From: Coriobacteriia bacterium
GTDB taxonomy: Bacteria; Actinomycetota; Coriobacteriia; Anaerosomatales; PALSA-660
Length of the DNA stretch: 22,934 nucleotides
Assembly: GCA_003133285.1 (NCBI GenBank)
Contig: PKWR01000130.1
Span: forward strand, 5,903-28,836
Direction of reading: 5' to 3'
Below are positions 13,860-22,934 of the stretch, in pieces. How positions within the stretch are numbered: the stretch's first letter is position 1; each line of letters opens with the position of its first letter. The notes beneath the pieces were generated by a model. It did not search any database. It was given only the letters and a program-made list of their open reading frames with translations, and was not told the origin of the DNA. A program made the position numbers and the translations under genes.

Positions 13860-14638
13860 GCGTGGTCCCCCTCTTTCGCCCGGCGCCACAGCGCCTCCAT
13901 GTCGTCGGTACCCATCTCGGCGAGGTCGCTGCCCATCTCGGCAGCGACCTGCTCCATGTCGGTGAACCTTCTGGTGAACTTCGCGCAGGCACCGCGGAGC
14001 GCCTGCTCGGGATCGACACCCATCTTGCGTCCCACGTTGACGACCGTGAAGAGCAGATCGCCGAGCTCGTCCTCGGCCTCAGGGCTGCCGGAGGACGTCT
14101 CCTTCAGCTCCTCGATCTCCTCGTGGACCTTGTCCCAGACGTCCTCGACGGTCTCCCACTCGAAGCCGACACCCACCGCCCGGCGCGAGATCTTCTCGGC
14201 GAGCGTCAGTGCCGGCAGCGTCTGAGCGATGCCCGCCAGCGCGCCCTTGCCCGCCTTCTCGGTGCGCTTGATGCGGTCCCAGCGCTCGACGACCTCGGCC
14301 GCCGTGTCGGCCACGGCGTCGGCGAAGATGTGGGGATGACGACGGCGGAGCTTGGTGACGATGGCGTCGGCGACGTCATCGATGTCGAACCGGCCGTCCT
14401 CGGACGCGATCTGCGCGTGGAACACGACCTGCAGCAGGATGTCCCCCAGCTCGTCCGCCATCTCGGCGTCGTCGCCCGCCTCGATGGCGGCGACCGCCTC
14501 GTAGGCCTCCTCGACCAGATGTTTCCGCAGCGACATGTGCGTCTGCTCGCGGTCCCAAGGACAGCCGTCGGGGGCGCGCAGCACGGCCATGATGCGCACG
14601 AGCTCGTCGAAACTCCGCTCGTGCCGGTCCGGTGCCAC
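13856..14638 (-). CDS. mazG: Nucleoside triphosphate pyrophosphohydrolase MazG
   Basis: An all-alpha NTP pyrophosphatase that hydrolyses NTPs, including non-canonical ones, to NMP and PPi. The 260 residues carry two MazG modules. The first has CPWDREQTHMSLRKHLVEEAYE and the metal-binding EExxE followed by DELGDILLQVVFHAQIA. The second has KVHEEIEELKETSSGSPEAEDELGDLLFTVVNVGR, which also keeps its EExxE and ExxD residues. The linker ending in LTLAEKISRRAVGVGFEWE is typical. The start is a GTG at 14638 with AGGGGG upstream, giving MAPDRHERSFDELVRIMAVLR. It follows the lipoprotein gene by 34 nt and overlaps eno by 4 nt. Confidence 0.96.
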   Translation of the reverse strand: MAPDRHERSFDELVRIMAVLRAPDGCPWDREQTHMSLRKHLVEEAYEAVAAIEAGDDAEMADELGDILLQVVFHAQIASEDGRFDIDDVADAIVTKLRRRHPHIFADAVADTAAEVVERWDRIKRTEKAGKGALAGIAQTLPALTLAEKISRRAVGVGFEWETVEDVWDKVHEEIEELKETSSGSPEAEDELGDLLFTVVNVGRKMGVDPEQALRGACAKFTRRFTDMEQVAAEMGSDLAEMGTDDMEALWRRAKEGDHA

Positions 14639-14672
14639 AGCGCCCCCTGCGGTCGTCAGCTATGAATGTGGA

Positions 14673-15686
14673 CTACGGGGTCTTGGTGCCCGAGCTCGCG
14701 CTCACGGCGTTGATCAGCGATTCGAGCTTCTTGTCGAAGATCTCGATCGTGGCCTTCTTGCGAAGACCGGCCAGGTACTGCGCGAACGCGTCCGAGCGAG
14801 CGTTCTGCTGGAGCGTCTGGGTGACGGCCGCGGTGGCCTGCTGCAGCGTCTGCTGCGTGGCGGCGCGACGGCCCAGGAGCTTGACGATGTGCCAGCCGAA
14901 CTGCGACTGGACGAGCTTCACGTCGCCGACCTTCATCGAGTCGACGGCGTCGGCGAACTCGGTCACGTAGGCCGAGGGGGCCGCCCATCCCAGGTCGCCA
15001 CCGTTGTCCTTGGTGCCCGGGTCGGTGGAGTACTGCTTGGCCAGGGTCGCGAAGTTGCCGCCAGCCTTGACCTTGGCGAGGACGGTCTGCGCAAGCGCCT
15101 TGTCCTTGGTGGCGAGCAGGATGTGCTCGGCGTGGACCTGGGCCGGCGTGCCGAACTGCGACTTGTTGGCGTTGTAGTAGGCCTTGATCTGCGTGGCGGT
15201 CGGGGCTGCGCCGCCGGTGGCGACCTTGGAGCTGACCGCGTCGGTCAGCAGACTGTTCGTGATCTGCTCGCGCAGCGCGGTCGCGTCGATCCCGGCCGTC
15301 TTCATCGCGGTCTCGAGGGCAGCCTTGCTGCCGTACTGCTGCTCGAGCCCGGTGACGTAGTCGTCGACCTGCTTGGTGGTGACGGTGACGCCGAGGCTCT
15401 TGGCGGCCTCGTTCACGAGCTCCTGACGGATGAGGTTGTCGAGGAGCTGAGCGCGGTACTGCTGCTCGATCTGCACACCCTGGGTCGACTCGAAGGTCTT
15501 CGGCGACTGCACCTTCATCTGCGCGATCTGCTTGTCGATCGTGGCCTTCAAGATGTCGACGCCGTTCACCCGGGCGATCACGTCGGCGGATGCCGGACCC
15601 GATTTCGAGCACCCTGCTGCAGCGAATGCGACAAGCAAGAGGACGGCCGCTACGACGATGGCGGTCGGACGGGAATGGCGGCTCAT
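14673..15686 (-). CDS. PrsA/SurA-type peptidyl-prolyl isomerase lipoprotein
   Basis: A 337-residue extracytoplasmic foldase. A signal peptide with lipobox FAAAGC places the lipidated Cys at residue 26. A SurA-like N-terminal chaperone region (about 35-170) contains VNGVDILKATIDKQIAQMK and LLDNLIRQELVNEAAKSLGV. One parvulin-type rotamase domain (about 184-274) shows HAEHILLATKDKALA, YSTDPGTKDNGGDLGW and SQFGWHIVKLLGRR. The protein should assist folding of secreted proteins at the outer face of the membrane. The ATG at 15686 has a strong AAGGAG at a good distance. It sits 26 nt after mfd and 34 nt before mazG. M. tuberculosis has a different lipoprotein (lpqU) in the comparable neighbourhood, whereas mfd next to a foldase gene is common in Firmicutes. 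Confidence 0.93.
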   Translation of the reverse strand: MSRHSRPTAIVVAAVLLLVAFAAAGCSKSGPASADVIARVNGVDILKATIDKQIAQMKVQSPKTFESTQGVQIEQQYRAQLLDNLIRQELVNEAAKSLGVTVTTKQVDDYVTGLEQQYGSKAALETAMKTAGIDATALREQITNSLLTDAVSSKVATGGAAPTATQIKAYYNANKSQFGTPAQVHAEHILLATKDKALAQTVLAKVKAGGNFATLAKQYSTDPGTKDNGGDLGWAAPSAYVTEFADAVDSMKVGDVKLVQSQFGWHIVKLLGRRAATQQTLQQATAAVTQTLQQNARSDAFAQYLAGLRKKATIEIFDKKLESLINAVSASSGTKTP

Positions 15687-15712
15687 GGACGCTCCTTGCG
15701 AACGAGAGGCGG

Positions 15713-19168
<3,456 letters not shown>

Positions 19169-19223
19169 GCGGCGGGTCTCCTTCGTGCGCGCATCGGTGG
19201 CGCGCTGGTGCAGCCGGGTGCGA

Positions 19224-19275
19224 ACAGCACGACAGCCCCGCGCCGGAGTCCGGGGCGGGGTGCGTTCTGTGCTGT
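19224..19275 (-). terminator. Large nested inverted repeat between manA and mfd
   Basis: An inner hairpin pairs CCCCGC (19236-19241) with GCGGGG (19255-19260) and CCGG with CCGG across one G-G mismatch and a 3-nt loop. An outer pair, ACAGCAC (19224-19230) with GTGCTGT (19269-19275), extends it. It lies 68 nt past the manA stop and 55 nt before mfd and is the best candidate for ending the sugar operon. There is no T-tract. The rest of the 174-nt gap shows nothing further. Confidence 0.55.
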
Positions 19276-19342
19276 GCGAGGGTATGCCCGCACAGGGGTC
19301 GGGTCAAGCCGCGAAGGTCGGAAGGCGTTCCGGCCCGGGACG

Positions 19343-20299
19343 CTACGGGCCCGTCACCATGAGCGTGAGCGGCCCGGTGACGTCGAGCTCGCGTACTCCC
19401 GACGGCACGATGAAGTGGTCGCCGGCCGCCACTTCCGCTCCGTTGACGGTGCCCGAGCCCTCCATCGCGCTGACCAGCAGGAATGGGGCGTCCACGGGGA
19501 CCGTGGCGGCGCGATCGACGTCCCATCTGCTAAAGGTGAAGAAGTCGTTGCGGGTGAGAAGGGTGCGAGTCGCGCCCTCGAGCACGGTCACGACCGGCGA
19601 CACGGCCACGGGCCGGCTCGGCGCGACGACGACGTCGAGCGCCTCTTCGACGTGCAGCTGGCGCTTCGCCCCGCCATCGAGCCGGTCGTAGTCGAAGAGC
19701 CGATAGGTCGTGTCGGAGGACTGCTGCACCTCGTAGATCAGGCTGCCGGCGAGTATCGCGTGGACCGTGCCCGCCGGGATGAAGAAGGAGTCGCCCTCCC
19801 GCATCTCGACCGACCGCAGCAACTCGCCCCAGCGCCCCTCGCGGGCCAGCCCGGCGAACTCGCGGGCGCTCTCCGCCTCGTGTCCGATGACGACCCGTCC
19901 GGCGTCGCCGGCACGCAGGACGTACCAGCACTCGTTCTTGCCGCCGCCGTTGTGGCGGGCGGCGTAGCCCTCGTCGGGATGGACCTGGACGCTGAGGTCC
20001 TCGTGCGCGTCGAGGATCTTCACCTGGAGGGGGAACGTGTCAGTCTGCAGCCCTCCGAAGAGGTCGCGGCGCTCGGTCCACAGGGCCGACAGGCGCATCC
20101 CGGCGAACCGCCCTCGCTTCACGATGCAGTCGCCCTCGGGACGCGCCGAGATCGCCAGACACTCGCCGACCTTCTCGTCCACGGGGAGCACGTAGCCGTA
20201 CAGGTCGCGCAGGCGGGTGCCGCCCCACACCTTGGTGAGGAAGACGGGCTCGAGGAAGATCAGCTCGCCGGAGCCGGGCTTGTCGTCAACGTCGGCCAT
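19343..20299 (-). CDS. manA: Mannose-6-phosphate isomerase, class I
   Basis: A cupin-fold, zinc-dependent enzyme interconverting fructose-6-phosphate and mannose-6-phosphate. The 318 residues fit the short bacterial ManA type. Zn-ligand and active-site segments are visible: LSVQVHPDEGYA, KNECWYVL, FFIPAGTVHAI and the following YEVQQSSDTTYRLFDYDR. The N-terminus begins with FLEPVFLTKVWGGTRLRDLYGY. The start is the ATG at 20299, sharing its A with the TAA of the preceding fusion gene (TAATG), with a run of G upstream as ribosome binding site. The alternative ATG at 20314 would move the start into the upstream gene. As third gene behind a NeuB-like synthase and a cytidylyltransferase-phosphatase, it plausibly supplies the mannose-6-phosphate that a KDN-9-phosphate synthase needs. 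Confidence 0.95.
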   Translation of the reverse strand: MADVDDKPGSGELIFLEPVFLTKVWGGTRLRDLYGYVLPVDEKVGECLAISARPEGDCIVKRGRFAGMRLSALWTERRDLFGGLQTDTFPLQVKILDAHEDLSVQVHPDEGYAARHNGGGKNECWYVLRAGDAGRVVIGHEAESAREFAGLAREGRWGELLRSVEMREGDSFFIPAGTVHAILAGSLIYEVQQSSDTTYRLFDYDRLDGGAKRQLHVEEALDVVVAPSRPVAVSPVVTVLEGATRTLLTRNDFFTFSRWDVDRAATVPVDAPFLLVSAMEGSGTVNGAEVAAGDHFIVPSGVRELDVTGPLTLMVTGP

Positions 20300-21480
20300 T
20301 AGCCCCCCTGACATGCCAGGATGAGCTCGGCGACTTCGCGGACGGCCCCCTCGCCGCCCGCGGCACGCGTCACGTAGGAGGCGGCCAGCTTCGCCGCGGG
20401 CATCGCGTCGCTCACGCTGCAGCCGAACCCGACCGCCTGGATGACCGGAAGGTCCATCACGTCGTCGCCGATGTAGGCGACCTGCTCACGCGTGAGCGAG
20501 TACTTCACGCACAGCTCGTCGATCAGGCGCAGCTTGTCGCTCACGCCGACGTGGACCTCGTCCAGCTTGAGCTTTGCGGCCCGGCGTTTCACGAGCTCGA
20601 CGGACTCGCTGGTGATGATGCCGACGACGATCCCGGCGCGCTGCAACATCGCAAGGCCCACGCCGTCACGCGTCTGGAACTTCTTGAGCTCATCGCCCGA
20701 CTCGGCGTAGTACATGCCCCCGTCGGTCATGACGCCGTCACAGTCGGTGAAGAGCGCCTTGATCCTGGTGAGGTCCGGCGACGCGAGGGCCGCAGGACTC
20801 GGGCCGACTTCGCGCGCGAGGAGGCCCTCCACGATCGACCAGTCCGAGGGCTCGTCGATCTCGAAGTAGCTCGCCTCGTCCATCTCGACGAGTCCGACCC
20901 GGCCGGACAACCGGCATCCGGAATCGAGCAGCGAATCCCTCGACGTCAGGTAGAACGCGCCGTTCTCGACGAGGAAGCCGTCGAACTCCTGACGCCGCGG
21001 GCGCGCGGCGTAGTCGTAGTTCACGGGAACGGCGACGTCGCCCTCCATCCGCCACAGGAACCGCTTCTGGCGCACGACCGAAAGGACCGATTCGTACTCG
21101 CCGGTCTCGAAGAGGTCGATGCCGCGCTCGAGGTCGTCGGCGGTCAGCAGTGGAGAGGTGGCCTGGATCAGGAGCATGGCGTCGAAGTCGCCGTGCGCCT
21201 GCGCGTACTCCAGCATGACCTGCTCGGTGCTGGCAGTGTCCGAGGCGCTCTCGGCCGAGCGATGGTGGACCTCCACCTTCGGGGACCCGTACGCGGCGAC
21301 AGCGGCCTCTATGACCGGCGAGTCGGTCGACACCACGATCCTGCCGATGGCGGGGCACTCGTCCGCGGCCTTGATGGTCCAATGCACCAGCGGGCGCCCG
21401 GCCATCTCCTTGATGTTCTTGAGCGGGATGGACTTGCTGCCCGCCCGCACCGGGATGAAGGCGGTGTAGCGCGTGTCCAT
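20299..21480 (-). CDS. Fused CMP-nonulosonate synthetase and KdsC-type HAD phosphatase
   Basis: A 393-residue bifunctional protein. The N-terminal domain (about 1-230) is a CMP-sugar cytidylyltransferase of the NeuA/PseF type: IPVRAGSKSIPLKNIKEMAGRPL (the CTP-binding loop), LLIQATSPLLTADDLERGI, and NGAFYLTS. The C-terminal domain (about 240-393) is a KdsC-like HAD phosphatase with the Asp nucleophile at about 246 in FTDCDGVMTDGGMYY, motif II ITSES, Lys in VSDKLRLI, and the motif IV acidic pair in YIGDDVMDLPVI. The same two-domain order occurs in vertebrate CMP-sialate synthetases. It starts 3 nt after the neuB-like stop and ends sharing one base with the manA start, so the three are one operon. 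A phosphatase is needed only if the synthase makes a phosphorylated acid, which points to a KDN-9-P or Neu5Ac-9-P type route; the exact sugar is inferred. Confidence 0.92.
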   Translation of the reverse strand: MDTRYTAFIPVRAGSKSIPLKNIKEMAGRPLVHWTIKAADECPAIGRIVVSTDSPVIEAAVAAYGSPKVEVHHRSAESASDTASTEQVMLEYAQAHGDFDAMLLIQATSPLLTADDLERGIDLFETGEYESVLSVVRQKRFLWRMEGDVAVPVNYDYAARPRRQEFDGFLVENGAFYLTSRDSLLDSGCRLSGRVGLVEMDEASYFEIDEPSDWSIVEGLLAREVGPSPAALASPDLTRIKALFTDCDGVMTDGGMYYAESGDELKKFQTRDGVGLAMLQRAGIVVGIITSESVELVKRRAAKLKLDEVHVGVSDKLRLIDELCVKYSLTREQVAYIGDDVMDLPVIQAVGFGCSVSDAMPAAKLAASYVTRAAGGEGAVREVAELILACQGG

Positions 21481-21483
21481 CTG

Positions 21484-22356
21484 CTAGGACTTCCGGTACT
21501 TGAGCTTGTCTCGCTGTGCCTGCTCGATGCCCAGGATCTCGGTGGGCTTGTGGGTCAGAGCGGCGTGGACCGCAGTCAGGTCCCTCTTGAGCTTCCGCAT
21601 GCCCTCGGGCTCGAGCGACGCGGCGTGGTCGGTGCCCTTCCAGGTGCGGTCCAGCGTGTAGTGACGCTCGACGATGTGGGCACCCAGCGTATAGGCGGCG
21701 ACGTCGACCGCGATGCCGAGATGGTGGCCGGAGAAGCCGATGCTCTTCACGATGTCGCCGTAGGTCTCCTTCAGGCGCGTGATCTCGAGCAGGCAGATGT
21801 CCGCGAACGGGACCGGGTAGCCCGACGTGCAGCTGAAGATGACCAGGTCCTTCGCGCGCCCCTCGGCCACGAACAGGTCGACGATCGCCTTCTCCTCGGC
21901 GAGCGTCGTCATGCCGACCGAGATCTGGATCTCGCCGGGATAGTTGCGGCACAGCCATGTGAGCATCTCGAAGTGGGTGTTGCAGGCCGACGGGATCTTG
22001 ATGGTGACGGGCTCCAGCGAGGCGATCTCCTTGGCCGAGGTCAGGTCCCACACCGACGTGCTGTAGGTGAGGCCGAACTCCTCGCACCAGGCCTTGAGCT
22101 GGCGGTGCTGGTCCACGTTGAACTCGAGGAACTCGCGGTGCTCGCCGTAGGTGGCGCCATACGAGTTGGCGGGATTGGGGTGCGGAGCGGAGTACTGCTC
22201 GGGGGTCAGCAACTCCTTGTTGTTGCGCTTCTGGAACTTGACCGCGTCGACCTTGCAGTAGATCGCGGCGGTCTTGATGAGCTCGTAGGCGATGTCCATC
22301 TCGCCCTTGTGATTGCATCCGATCTCCGCGATCACATGAGACGGCTCGTATGTCAT
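21484..22356 (-). CDS. NeuB-family nonulosonic acid synthase lacking the SAF domain
   Basis: A TIM-barrel enzyme condensing PEP with a hexose-type aldose to form a nine-carbon sugar acid. It is 290 residues. Family motifs are IAEIGCNHKGEMDIAYELI, DAVKFQKR, STSVWDLTSAKEI, KIPSACNTHFEML, CTSGYPVPFADICLLEI, GFSGHHLGIAVDVAAYTLGAHIVERHYTLDRTWKGTDHAASLEP (the signature ExHxTxD at about residues 229-235), and it ends LKYRKS. NeuB proteins usually continue there into an antifreeze-like SAF domain of about 60 residues; here the stop codon falls at the domain boundary and the next gene begins 3 nt later. The start is the ATG at 22356 with GGAGG upstream; the frame extending to 22821 is non-conserved. 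With ManA and a phosphatase in the operon, mannose-6-phosphate is the likeliest acceptor. Confidence 0.93.
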   Translation of the reverse strand: MTYEPSHVIAEIGCNHKGEMDIAYELIKTAAIYCKVDAVKFQKRNNKELLTPEQYSAPHPNPANSYGATYGEHREFLEFNVDQHRQLKAWCEEFGLTYSTSVWDLTSAKEIASLEPVTIKIPSACNTHFEMLTWLCRNYPGEIQISVGMTTLAEEKAIVDLFVAEGRAKDLVIFSCTSGYPVPFADICLLEITRLKETYGDIVKSIGFSGHHLGIAVDVAAYTLGAHIVERHYTLDRTWKGTDHAASLEPEGMRKLKRDLTAVHAALTHKPTEILGIEQAQRDKLKYRKS

Positions 22357-22812
22357 GTGGGGTGTCCTCCGACTCAAGGGCGGGTGTACTGACCCCGAGG
22401 ATATCACAGCCCTCTTCGCGCTTGGCGCACGCAACGGTGCATCGTGGCGACGTGTCATGCACCCGTTCGTCCGCGCGCCGGCGTGGGAACACTCACCATA
22501 TGCACCCGGCACTTCATCCGATGCGGCAGGACGCGAGCAGCCGTCGATCGCGCCGGATGTGTGGAAACGGTGCAGCCCCCGTGGAGTCGCGGGGCCGCGC
22601 GTCCTGACCCTTGGAGGGAACTGATAGACTCGACAGCACCCGAACCAGGCCGTCCGATCTCCCGCACCGGTCCGCATCCGCCCCACGGAGAGGGCCTTGG
22701 AGCCGCCATCGCGGCAGGCCGCATCCGCATCACGAGACACTCCATGGCGGTCACGCGCCGTCGCGACCCGCTCCGGACCGCGGTCACGCCACGGAAGGAA
22801 CGAACCCACACG
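22357..22812 (+). promoter_or_regulatory. 456-nt divergent intergenic region with repeated ATGCACC elements
   Basis: The region separates the neuB-like operon (minus) from the unknown plus-strand gene and should hold both promoters. No gene is supported: the open frames here lack conserved content. ATGCACCCG occurs twice on the plus strand (22457-22465 and 22500-22508), and GGTGCAT at 22436-22442 is the inverse of the first copy, forming a 7-bp dyad with a 14-nt spacer. GATAGACT at about 22621-22628 could be a plus-strand -10 box, but no clear -35 accompanies it. Confidence 0.4.
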
Positions 22813-22934
22813 ATGCCCCACAGACCTCTATCGCCGCGTGACGGCAGCCGTCGCCTCAACGTCCTGTTCGTCGGGGGCTACGACTCCACGAACTACGCCT
22901 ACGTCGAGCTGGTGCACGAGCTCACCTCTCGCGG
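22813..22934 (+). CDS. Start of an unidentified gene, cut by the window edge
   Basis: The ATG at 22813 opens a frame that stays open to the edge, giving 40 residues. After a short basic leader (MPHRPLSPRDGSRR) comes LNVLFVGGYDSTNYAYVELV and then HELTSRG. This reads as the first beta strand, glycine turn and helix of a Rossmann-like domain, as in glycosyltransferases, nucleotide-sugar epimerases or related cell-envelope enzymes. A GGAAGG lies about 14 nt upstream of the ATG, rather far. The gene is divergent from the nonulosonate operon, so a transferase or export role for that sugar is possible, but 40 residues cannot decide the family. Confidence 0.6.
   Translation, partial: MPHRPLSPRDGSRRLNVLFVGGYDSTNYAYVELVHELTSR

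Noticed and set aside
20299..21480. Reading the operon as a KDO (LPS) pathway because of the KdsC-like domain
   Set aside because: The condensing enzyme is of the NeuB family rather than KdsA, and the organism appears to be an actinobacterium; a nine-carbon acid fits better.
22357..22821. 155-residue N-terminal extension of the NeuB-like protein
   Set aside because: It has no conserved content, and GGAGG precedes the ATG at 22356 where the family N-terminus begins.

Overview
This 22.9-kb window is very GC-rich and densely coding. It looks like a chromosome segment of an anaerobic actinobacterium. The main evidence is gene order: mfd, a PrsA/SurA-type lipoprotein, mazG, eno, divIC, a DUF501 gene and ppx all lie on the minus strand in the order familiar from Mycobacterium tuberculosis Rv1020-Rv1026 (recalled, not searched). 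A nine-haem cytochrome c and a selenocysteine cluster suggest an anaerobic, respiratory, selenoprotein-using lineage. A relative of Coriobacteriia is a reasonable guess, but the class cannot be fixed from this sequence alone.

Layout. (1) Plus strand, 3-3395: the 3' end of a multihaem cytochrome c, a terminator-like hairpin, a small secreted His/acid-tailed protein, and an OmpR-type response regulator overlapping its histidine kinase. (2) Minus strand, 8188-3392: selD, a stand-alone DsrE-type YedF-like protein, selA and selB. SelD is itself a selenoprotein: an in-frame TGA at 8146-8144 sits at the catalytic position, a hairpin follows it, and the true GTG start is at 8188. (3) Minus strand, 8680-8318: a small winged-helix regulator with a perfect 14-bp palindrome next to its -10 box. 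(4) Minus strand, 19168-8840: a housekeeping run of mfd, prsA-like, mazG, eno, pyk, divIC, DUF501, ppx, ending in a tRNA with anticodon UAA but no long variable arm. (5) Minus strand, 22356-19343: neuB-like synthase, a CMP-sugar synthetase fused to a KdsC-type phosphatase, and mannose-6-phosphate isomerase. (6) Plus strand, 22813 to the edge: the start of a divergent unknown gene.

How the genes work together. Block 2 supplies the selenium donor (SelD), Sec-tRNA synthesis (SelA) and the Sec elongation factor (SelB), so the cell must use Sec to make its own SelD. Block 5 reads as a complete three-gene route from fructose-6-phosphate to an activated nonulosonic acid: ManA makes mannose-6-phosphate, the NeuB-like enzyme condenses it with PEP, the fused phosphatase removes the phosphate, and the fused cytidylyltransferase makes the CMP-sugar, most simply CMP-KDN. 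Block 4 couples transcription repair, protein folding, nucleotide clean-up, the last two glycolytic steps, division and polyphosphate/ppGpp metabolism. No insertion sequence, phage gene or CRISPR array was seen.
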